Translations under genes and position numbers: made by a program | Shown here: positions 8,398 through 14,060 of the stretch, one piece after another | Layout of the letters: each line of letters starts with the position of its first letter | Numbering within the stretch: the stretch's first letter is position 1 | From: Thermodesulfovibrionia bacterium | Lineage (GTDB): Bacteria; Nitrospirota; Thermodesulfovibrionia; UBA6902 | DNA: 36,929 nucleotides | Assembly (NCBI GenBank): GCA_020053105.1 | Contig: JAGVNU010000013.1 | Span: 1 to 36,929, forward strand | Reading direction: 5' to 3' | Notes under the pieces: generated by a model | Databases searched by the model: none | What the model was told of the DNA's origin: nothing | The model's input: only the letters and a program-made list of their open reading frames with translations

Positions 8398-9426
8398 ATG
8401 GCTAAGCGCAAACAATCAAAACGGAAGAAAGAGCAGAGTGGATCCCTGAACCCGGTGGCGAAGCCGGAAGTGGTATCTAAGCCTGTTGCCCTTATTAGCA
8501 TGGTCCGCTCCGGGTGTTTTCGCTTCCCTGTTTCCTTCACCCTATCCTGCATCGCGCTCTATGCAATCATTTATTCACTCCCGCCCTCTTTCACAAGGCC
8601 GTTCAACGAGCACGTGGCTGCTACCCTGGGACTGGTACTGCATGGATTCGGCATTCCTGTGACTGTTGTTAACGATATAGTTTCTGAAGGCGCATTGGCA
8701 TTCAGGATTGTCCCCGATTGCACCCCCCTCTTCACATCCGGGCTCTTCCTCAGTTTTGTCATGTTTTATCCTGCGGCATATCGACAGAAGGCAATGGGTC
8801 TCCTGACAGTCATCCCCGTATTGTATCTGGGCAACCTTGCACGGCTTGCAGTGACGTTCATGGTCAGCCGGTATGACAGGAGGCTTTTTGACATTGTGCA
8901 TGTTTATCTGGGACAGGTTTTCACGATGCTCCTGGTGCTCATCGTGTGTATTATCTGGCTGAAATGGCGTGATAGAGAAAAGTCGCAACAGGACATGTCT
9001 ATGAAAACGGCGGGCTTTATAGTTCGTTTCGTGCTGATCTCCGGATGCCTGTTCATTGTCTGGATGACGGCCCACCATTGGTATATCCGGTTTATGGACA
9101 GCATCATGCTCTTCGGGTTTTCCCTGTTTGATTACCGCGTCTCACTGGCGCGGCAAACTGCCTTTTATTACGAAACCTTCAGCCCCGTCGGCTTTACCGC
9201 GCTCGTTCTCTCCGTGAGGTCCTTACAGCCGGCCATAAAAATCAGGGGATTCACCGCAGGGCTGGGGATAATGATTTTCACCCATCTCTTCCACAGGATC
9301 GACAATGTCTTAATGGCCTACTTCAATTTTACCGGCGCCGCGGCAGCGGACTTGACCCTGTTGGTCGTCGGGCAATATCTGCTCCCCGTGCTGTTTGTTC
9401 TCCGGGTGCAAAATCAAAATAAATGA
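8398..9426 (+). CDS. exosortase/archaeosortase family transpeptidase
   Basis: 342 residues. A lysine-rich cytoplasmic N-terminus (about 1-40) is followed by about eight hydrophobic helices. The catalytic triad of the family is present: Cys108 (IVPDCTPLFTSG), Arg149 (GNLARLAVTFM) and His168 (DIVHVYLGQ). Exosortases are inner-membrane enzymes thought to cleave C-terminal tripartite sorting signals and attach proteins to the envelope or polysaccharide. The first 200 residues resemble the short XrtH type in layout, but the extra C-terminal membrane domain (about 200-335) and the DCTPL active site do not let me assign a subtype. Candidate substrates are at 6264, 10231 and 13412. The upstream ribosome site (AGGG) is weak. 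Confidence 0.87.
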   Translation: MAKRKQSKRKKEQSGSLNPVAKPEVVSKPVALISMVRSGCFRFPVSFTLSCIALYAIIYSLPPSFTRPFNEHVAATLGLVLHGFGIPVTVVNDIVSEGALAFRIVPDCTPLFTSGLFLSFVMFYPAAYRQKAMGLLTVIPVLYLGNLARLAVTFMVSRYDRRLFDIVHVYLGQVFTMLLVLIVCIIWLKWRDREKSQQDMSMKTAGFIVRFVLISGCLFIVWMTAHHWYIRFMDSIMLFGFSLFDYRVSLARQTAFYYETFSPVGFTALVLSVRSLQPAIKIRGFTAGLGIMIFTHLFHRIDNVLMAYFNFTGAAAADLTLLVVGQYLLPVLFVLRVQNQNK

Positions 9427-9436
9427 GAATGGTCTG

Positions 9437-9492
9437 AATTCACAATATTTTCATTTGCCTTTCATCACCATTTAACATTGAGATGTTATCGT
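9437..9492 (+). promoter_or_regulatory. Pho-box-like array C
   Basis: Four heptamers at exact 11-bp steps: AATTCAC (9437-9443), TTTTCAT (9448-9454), CTTTCAT (9459-9465) and ATTTAAC (9470-9476). A possible -10 TATCGT (9487-9492) follows after ten bases. No gene starts between this array and array D, so it probably serves as an upstream promoter of the same small gene. Confidence 0.58.
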
Positions 9493-9555
9493 ACTCCATG
9501 CTGAGTGACAGCAAAATAAATCGCCGGACGGATGAAGGAGAAAGAGCGGGGCCTC

Positions 9556-9612
9556 AGTTAACAAACTTTTCACTTGACTTTCATCAACGTGTAACATTGG
9601 AAAAGTTATTAT
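9556..9612 (+). promoter_or_regulatory. Pho-box-like array D with -10 element
   Basis: AGTTAAC (9556-9562), TTTTCAC (9567-9573), CTTTCAT (9578-9584) and GTGTAAC (9589-9595), all 11 bp apart. An 11-nt spacer leads to TATTAT (9607-9612). It lies 72 bases before the small gene at 9685. Its core is a near copy of array C. Confidence 0.65.
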
Positions 9613-9684
9613 GAGTCACAACACAAGCGGAATGCATCGCTGAGCCCCGGATAAAATAGGCAAAGAAAGATAAATCAGTAAGTT

Positions 9685-9825
9685 ATGGAGAAGCTGGCGA
9701 AGATCCTTAATATGATAAAGGCCCTTAAGGACAAGAAATTCACGGGATATATAAAGATAAATTTCGCCCGTGGGACTGTTGAGAAGGTTGAGAAGTTTGA
9801 AGAGATACTGAAGAAAGACAAGTAA
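9685..9825 (+). CDS. 46-residue protein, DUF2292/YezD-like
   Basis: A short lysine-rich protein: helical N-terminus (MEKLAKILNMIKALKDKK), then GYIKINFARGTVEKVEKFEE. The latter resembles the small DUF2292 (YezD) fold, with its G-x-V/I-x-I ... G-x-V-x-x-I/V-E-K pattern. No catalytic residue or signal peptide is seen; function unknown. It is supported as a real gene by close colinearity with the protein at 15515: from the first Met the two align without gaps for 40 residues (both have FS/T-GY-I/L-KINF). Both genes follow Pho-box-like arrays. The ribosome site is weak. A strong terminator at 9877-9929 ends the transcript. Confidence 0.78.
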   Translation: MEKLAKILNMIKALKDKKFTGYIKINFARGTVEKVEKFEEILKKDK

Positions 9826-9834
9826 TCATTATCA

Positions 9835-9971
9835 GGGTACTTGACTGACCGTCAGGACAATCTGTACGGCACCGGAAAGCCCGAATCAGGAGATTGCATT
9901 TACATGCAATCGTGATTCGGGCTTTTTTTATAGGGTACTTAGCTGACCGGATAGAGGTAACAGAAAGCCCG
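9835..9971 (+). repeat. tandem degenerate leader repeat
   Basis: GGGTACTTGACTGACCG (9835-9851) recurs as GGGTACTTAGCTGACCG (9933-9949), 15 of 17 identical. Each copy is followed by GAAAGCCCG (9875-9883 and 9963-9971). The two copies flank the terminator of the small gene. They may be a duplicated RNA or DNA element; origin and function unknown. Confidence 0.45.
9877..9929 (+). terminator. rho-independent terminator
   Basis: AAGCCCGAATCA (9877-9888) pairs with TGATTCGGGCTT (9913-9924), with an inner GATTGCAT/ATGCAATC stem (9892-9899 and 9904-9911). Seven Ts (9923-9929) follow. A textbook intrinsic terminator after the 46-residue gene. Confidence 0.9.
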
Positions 9972-10022
9972 GATAAAGGGCTTGCCGACCGGAAGGACGG
10001 ATTTCAAATGAGCGGCAAGCTC
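9965..10022 (+). ncRNA. structured leader with two mutually exclusive hairpins
   Basis: AAGCCC (9965-9970) can pair with GGGCTT (9978-9983). The latter also forms the 5' arm of a 10-bp stem, 9978-9987 with 10013-10022 (GGGCTTGCCG / CGGCAAGCTC, one G-T pair). The two stems cannot coexist, which is typical of regulatory leaders. No known class recognised. It lies upstream of the riboswitch at 10111. Confidence 0.35.
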
Positions 10023-10083
10023 GATAACTCTGGAAAAGAAAAGGAGGTGAGAGGGAGAGGGAAATGGTTCGTACAAATCACAG

Positions 10084-10107
10084 GGATGCAGGCATAAGCC
10101 GGCATCC
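10084..10107 (+). ncRNA. hairpin immediately 5' of the riboswitch
   Basis: GGATGC (10084-10089) and GGC (10091-10093) pair with GCC (10098-10100) and GCATCC (10102-10107) around an ATAA loop. It may insulate folding of the aptamer that starts four bases later. Confidence 0.5.
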
Positions 10108-10110
10108 GGA

Positions 10111-10195
10111 CTTCAGAATAAAGCCAAAGCTCCGGTAACGGAGTGACGGAAAGCCGACGGTCCCCGATACATCGGGGAGGCCGGGTTGCCTGAGG
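10111..10195 (+). ncRNA. cyclic-di-GMP-I (GEMM-I) type riboswitch, variant core
   Basis: P1 is CTTCAG (10111-10116) with CTGAGG (10190-10195). P2 (10129-10144) is capped by a GTAA GNRA tetraloop. The core GACGGAAAGCC (10145-10155) and GGCCGGGTTGCC (10179-10190) match GEMM-I signatures. P3 is CCCCGA/TCGGGG (10162-10177). Compared with the consensus, GGCAAACC is GCCAAAGC and GACGCAAAGCC is GACGGAAAGCC, changes that look compensatory. It precedes the PEP-CTERM gene at 10231. The P1 3' arm can alternatively pair with CTCAG (10216-10220), which overlaps the Shine-Dalgarno sequence, suggesting ligand turns translation on. Confidence 0.85.
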
Positions 10196-10230
10196 AAAGA
10201 ATTAACTTTCAAAAACTCAGGAGGAACAAA

Positions 10231-10959
10231 ATGAAGAAGATTGTAATGCTTATCATGGCCATTGTGCTCGTCATCGGCGTATGCAGCAATGCCATGGCTT
10301 ATTTCGAAGATCAGCATCTCTTTCGCGTCGTCTATGACAGGGCCGGGACAAACGAAGTCGTGACCGATCTGGGCCTTATCTCGTCACTTACAGCGCCGAC
10401 CACTGCTAATTGGGCCTTTGCCGGTCAGTCAACATGGGATGCGAGCATGTTCAGCGCATCTCCAAATCTGTATGTTGCCTATTTCGCGCAAAAAGCCGGT
10501 TCAACAGGTAATGCGTGGACCAGCGGTCCCGACGGCGGTCAGCTTTTCAGGCAATGGAGTGCTTTTTCAAGCGGCGGAAACAGCATTAAAGCGGAATATC
10601 AGATGTATGGAACCAGCCAGGTCATCGGTCCTAAGACGGATAACCGCTCCTATTGGAGCGTCATGGACCAGGGTACCCTGGGAGCTGCCGGCTCATTCAA
10701 TCTCGCAATAGCGGCAAAAAATGGTGAAGCAGCAGTGAATACCGCGCCGTTGGGTTACGTGGACCAGATGCTTTACTTCTATGGCAGCGTAAACAGCTTC
10801 ACATCAAACAAAGTCGGTGTAGCGCTTGCTACAATCAGGACCTATTCTGACGGCCATACAGAGCTGAACCCAAGCGCTGTCCCTGTACCGGCAGCAGTAT
10901 ATCTCTTAGGCTCAGGACTTCTCGGCCTCGTCGGGATCCGCAGGAAGATGGCGGCTTAA
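10231..10959 (+). CDS. PEP-CTERM sorting-domain protein
   Basis: 242 residues from the ATG at 10231, which has AGGAGG seven bases before it; the frame is open upstream through the riboswitch, but the signal peptide begins at this Met (MKKIVMLIMAIVLVIGVCSNAMA, cleavage about residue 23). The mature region is rich in Ser, Gly and aromatic residues, with no recognised enzyme domain. The C-terminus VPVPAAVYLLGSGLLGLVG followed by IRRKMAA is a classic tripartite PEP-CTERM signal (motif, hydrophobic helix, basic cluster). It is a likely substrate of the exosortase at 8398 and a candidate surface or matrix protein. Expression appears to be set by the c-di-GMP-type riboswitch in its leader. Confidence 0.9.
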   Translation: MKKIVMLIMAIVLVIGVCSNAMAYFEDQHLFRVVYDRAGTNEVVTDLGLISSLTAPTTANWAFAGQSTWDASMFSASPNLYVAYFAQKAGSTGNAWTSGPDGGQLFRQWSAFSSGGNSIKAEYQMYGTSQVIGPKTDNRSYWSVMDQGTLGAAGSFNLAIAAKNGEAAVNTAPLGYVDQMLYFYGSVNSFTSNKVGVALATIRTYSDGHTELNPSAVPVPAAVYLLGSGLLGLVGIRRKMAA

Positions 10960-10989
10960 CAAATAAATTAATAAAAAGGAGATTGGATA

Positions 10990-12408
10990 ATGAAATTCAA
11001 AAAGATCATAGCATCAATAGTTGCCGGCGCCGCGATATTCAGTTTCGCGGGCATGGCATCAGCAGCAGACGAAAATATTTACGGAGCGTCTGCGCAGTGG
11101 ATTTTCTGGAAGAACAATGCTGCCCAGTATCTGACTGACCAGGGGTGCAGCAACGTTCAGCAAGCGAGTTTAGATTCCAAGAACGGCATTGCCAGAGGGC
11201 AGTCGTGCCCCGGGACCCCTGCAGGTTCTTACACATATGTACGTTATTCGTCCAAGGCATCTTATGATGGACCTTGTGCCATGGCGGGAAACATAACCCC
11301 GGGCGGCGCGTCTTACCCTTCGCCGAACCCGAATTGCGTGTCTGAGTGTTCCCCGAATCTCGATGAAAGAAAGATGGTCAATGAGGCTTCGTGCACCTGG
11401 GCCACCCCCCCCGCATTTGGCTCTTGCACCACGGCTCCAACTACAAAGTGCGTACCTGTAACAGTCGGCCCTTCCGACATTGATGTCGCATGCTTTGACG
11501 GCGAGTCTCACGGCATGATTTACGGGCCTTTGGGCGGCACTGTTGGTCCTGACTACACAAACATCATTGATCGGGACTTCAAAACAGATCCCATCACCTG
11601 GGGCGGCGCTGCGCCCTGCAAGCCCTTTGCCGTGCCCTTCGCGTATTTCGTGAACAATACTGTAAAAGAGGCTGACGGGACAACAACCATAAGCAACATA
11701 AGCACGCATGCCGCCAGGATGATCTACACCGGGAATGCTTATTTCTGGGGTGACGTTCCGAATGGCAACGGCTTCTTTGAAAATAACCTTCCCATTCAGG
11801 TGTGTTTCCGCCATGCAGGATCAGGCACGCACGCTACGCATGTTCATACCCAGGTCAGACCCGGAGCCGAGTTAATCTACGAGACATTGAGCGACGCGCT
11901 TCCTACAGAGACAGCCCCCGGCGACCCAAGCGGCCCGAATATCCTCTTCAACGACGGCTCTTCTGATCAAATGAAGTGCGTCAATGGCGGAACAAGGACC
12001 GTCGGCGGCAAGACTTTCAGGTGGAGCGGCAAGGGCGCTATCGGCTACGCTGATGCTGACCAGTCTCTCACATCATATCCGAACTCGGTCAAGATTAACC
12101 TGGACAACATTACTCCCAGCTTTGATACTATAGCCAATGGCGCGTACAACTGGTGGTCACTGCAGCACCTCTATGGCGTAGCAGACGGAGATGTTATCTG
12201 TAACTGGCTCGACACTAATGCCAAGAATGTTGTGGACATGAACCCTCTGTATGTGCCTGACTGCGCCATGAAGTATGGAAGAGTTAATGCATGCTCTCCT
12301 CTTCTTGATGCAAAGAGCATTACCTGCGAAGTTGGCCGGTGTGCTAACGGAATTGACGATGATGGCGATGGTCTTACCGACTTAGCAGATACTAGTGATT
12401 GCCTGTAA
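10990..12408 (+). CDS. PstS-like periplasmic-binding-fold secreted protein, cysteine-rich
   Basis: 472 residues. Signal peptide about 1-25 (GMASAADE). Several segments parallel phosphate-binding PstS proteins: NIYGASAQWIF near the N-terminus, KPFAVPFAYFVNN, ARMIYTGNAYFWGDV, the ligand-loop-like CFRHAGSGTHATH, and GKGAIGYADAD. The family call comes from these colinear motifs, not an overall match, so phosphate as ligand is inferred. Unusually for PstS it has 18 cysteines, implying many disulphides, and it ends with CANGIDDDGDGLTDLADTSDC, a calcium-binding-type Asp-rich motif seen at the ends of secreted proteins. It lies 30 bases after the PEP-CTERM gene and has its own AAAAGGAG. A strong terminator follows. 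Confidence 0.7.
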   Translation: MKFKKIIASIVAGAAIFSFAGMASAADENIYGASAQWIFWKNNAAQYLTDQGCSNVQQASLDSKNGIARGQSCPGTPAGSYTYVRYSSKASYDGPCAMAGNITPGGASYPSPNPNCVSECSPNLDERKMVNEASCTWATPPAFGSCTTAPTTKCVPVTVGPSDIDVACFDGESHGMIYGPLGGTVGPDYTNIIDRDFKTDPITWGGAAPCKPFAVPFAYFVNNTVKEADGTTTISNISTHAARMIYTGNAYFWGDVPNGNGFFENNLPIQVCFRHAGSGTHATHVHTQVRPGAELIYETLSDALPTETAPGDPSGPNILFNDGSSDQMKCVNGGTRTVGGKTFRWSGKGAIGYADADQSLTSYPNSVKINLDNITPSFDTIANGAYNWWSLQHLYGVADGDVICNWLDTNAKNVVDMNPLYVPDCAMKYGRVNACSPLLDAKSITCEVGRCANGIDDDGDGLTDLADTSDCL

Positions 12409-12451
12409 TCCTGCAACAGGGAGAGGCAACCCAGGTTGTTTGAGTTGATCT

Positions 12452-12483
12452 GCAGGGCCCCTAAGGGGGGCCCTGCATCTTTT
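12452..12483 (+). terminator. rho-independent terminator
   Basis: GCAGGGCCCC (12452-12461) pairs perfectly with GGGGCCCTGC (12467-12476) over a TAAGG loop, followed by ATCTTTT. It ends the PEP-CTERM/PstS-like transcript, unless readthrough feeds the oxidoreductase gene that begins 50 bases later. Confidence 0.88.
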
Positions 12484-12533
12484 ACCCTGCAGGACTTCTT
12501 TTGTGAAAACAGCTATGAAAGGTGAAAATCTCA

Positions 12534-13415
12534 ATGAAAAAAAGTGTCTTAGTTGCAGTACTTGTTATTACGTGCTCTCTGTTCATGCTTCAGACAGGCT
12601 TTGCCGGTGTTGAATGGACTCTCAAGAAACAGCTCGATATAGAGGCTTCTCCTCGCGATATCGTCCTTACTCCTGACGGGCAATGGATGATCGCCCTTGT
12701 GAAAGGGAAGGTGCTCATTTATTCGACAGTGGACAATAAAATCATCAGCCGCATCCCCGTTGATGCCGCATTTGACAAGCTGTCCTATTCAGTTGCCGAC
12801 AATACACTTCTCGTTGCAAGCAGGTCAGGCAGGGCTGTCAAGATAATCCAGTTGGAAAAAGTTTATACGTTTTCTCTGGCCGATCTGCCATTTAAAGGAC
12901 TGGAGGACGCGCCGGTCACGGTAGCGATATTCAGCGACTACCAGTGACCCTACTGCGCGCGCCTTGAGCCGCTCCTCTGGCAGTTGCTGGAGAAATATCC
13001 GAAAGAGATCAAGATAGTGTTCAAGAACTTTCCTCTTCAGATGCATAAATTTGCCTACCCGGCTTCCGTTGCCGCCCTTGCTGCCGAAAGACAGGGCAAG
13101 TTCTGGGAGTATCATGATAAATTATTTGCATCAGGCCCCGGCATGAGCGAGACGACGATACAAGACATCGCAAAAGAACTGGGTCTCGACGTCGAGAAAT
13201 TCGACAAGGATTTAAACGATCCCGCCATTCATATGCTTATCAGTCGTGATTTCAACGAGGGTGTTCAGGCAGAAGTAAACGGGACCCCCGCACTGTATAT
13301 CAACGGCAAAGTAGTCAAGAATCGCTCGGTAGAAGGCATCGAGCAGATGATAGAGGCAGAGATCAAGAAACTGACTATGAATAAAGATAAAAAGAAAGGC
13401 GGGAAGGACGGATGA
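12534..13415 (+). CDS. DsbA-like thiol oxidoreductase, predicted selenoprotein (UxxC)
   Basis: 293 codons when the in-frame TGA at 12945-12947 is read as selenocysteine. Signal peptide about 1-24, an N-terminal beta-rich domain (25-115) and a DsbA/DsbG-like thioredoxin domain (about 118-285). The sequence around the TGA is IFSDYQ-U-PYCARLEP, so Sec138 takes the place of the first Cys of a CPYC active site and Cys141 is the resolving residue. The frame continues past the TGA with full family features: FKNFPLQMHKFA, KFWEYHDKLF and the cis-Pro loop NGTPALYING. A plausible SECIS hairpin follows (12975-12992). The start is ATG 12534 after AAAGGTG; a GTG at 12522 is in frame but less likely. It overlaps the next gene by four bases. 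Confidence 0.85.
12975..12992 (+). promoter_or_regulatory. candidate bacterial SECIS hairpin
   Basis: CTCTGGC (12975-12981) pairs with GCTGGAG (12986-12992) in seven pairs, two of them wobbles, around an AGTT loop (12982-12985). The loop starts 35 nt after the TGA and has a G at its second position followed by T. As recalled, bacterial SECIS elements place a small apical loop with an early G about 16-37 nt downstream of the UGA. Fold not computed. Confidence 0.55.
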
Positions 13416-14011
13416 AAAGAATTATTGTTTTGCTCATTGCAGTGATGGTATTGGGCTTTACGGTAACATCGCACTCTTCATTGACAATAGTGGGCGCCGA
13501 TTTCCGAGGCAACAGTCTGATTTATGATTCCGCGCTCAACATCACGTGGTATGACACAGCGGGAGGCTATAAGACCTGGCAGATGCAGGCGGACTGGACT
13601 TCAGGTCTGACGATGAAGCATGACAACAATACATATGACGGGTGGCGACTGCCGTCAACAGTTAACGGCGGCGTAATGAGTCCAGGTTACAATGGTACGA
13701 GCAGCGAGATGGGGCATCTTTATTATAGAACTTTAGGGAACACTGACTGGGGTTTGACCAACACAGGCCCTTTTCAGCACCTGGCGCCTTCAGGCTACTG
13801 GTCCGGCGCTGACGCTTCCAGTTCAGCCGCTGCATGGTATTTCTATTTCAATGACGGTTACCAGAACGAGAATGGCAAGGGCGCCTCTTATCGGGCGCTT
13901 GCTGTTCATGACGGGCTTGTCCTGCCCATCCCCGGGACGATGGCGCTCTTCGGCTCAGGCCTGGCAGGGGTGGCTGCATGGGTAAGGATGTACAGGAGAC
14001 GGCAAGAGTAA
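13412..14011 (+). CDS. DUF1566/Lcl-domain protein with PEP-CTERM-like tail
   Basis: 199 residues. Signal peptide about 1-21. The body carries the DUF1566 pattern: IYDSALNITWYDTAGGY, YDGWRLPSTVNGG, GYWSGADASSSAAAWYFYFNDGYQ and a final ALAVHDG. These domains occur in extracellular proteins and may bind ligands or surfaces. The C-terminus LPIPGTMALFGSGLAGVAAW followed by VRMYRRRQE is a PEP-CTERM-type sorting signal. Its start codon overlaps the stop of the predicted selenoprotein (ATGA), so the two are translationally coupled. It has no cysteines that would obviously need the oxidoreductase. Confidence 0.82.
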   Translation: MKRIIVLLIAVMVLGFTVTSHSSLTIVGADFRGNSLIYDSALNITWYDTAGGYKTWQMQADWTSGLTMKHDNNTYDGWRLPSTVNGGVMSPGYNGTSSEMGHLYYRTLGNTDWGLTNTGPFQHLAPSGYWSGADASSSAAAWYFYFNDGYQNENGKGASYRALAVHDGLVLPIPGTMALFGSGLAGVAAWVRMYRRRQE

Positions 14012-14023
14012 TGCACTGTTTGA

Positions 14024-14059
14024 GTGAAACTCCGCGAAGAATGTTACGCGGAGTTTCAC
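14024..14059. terminator. bidirectional hairpin between convergent genes
   Basis: GTGAAACTCCGCG (14024-14036) pairs perfectly with CGCGGAGTTTCAC (14047-14059) around a 10-nt loop. It sits between two convergent genes, so it can serve both. There is no strong T-run on either side. Confidence 0.75.
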
Positions 14060-14060
14060 C

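Noticed and set aside
9894-10097. 67-codon open frame reading through the leader region
   Set aside because: It begins inside the intrinsic terminator and runs through the structured leader; no ribosome site and no family resemblance.
10111-10195. Assignment of the plus-strand aptamer to the cGAMP-specific GEMM-Ib class
   Set aside because: The key position that is A in cGAMP-type aptamers appears to be G here, so c-di-GMP is the better guess; not certain without alignment.
12522-13415. Pseudogene or two separate genes instead of one selenoprotein gene
   Set aside because: The TGA sits exactly at the catalytic Cys position, the frame is otherwise intact on both sides, and the second fragment has no ribosome site or sensible start.
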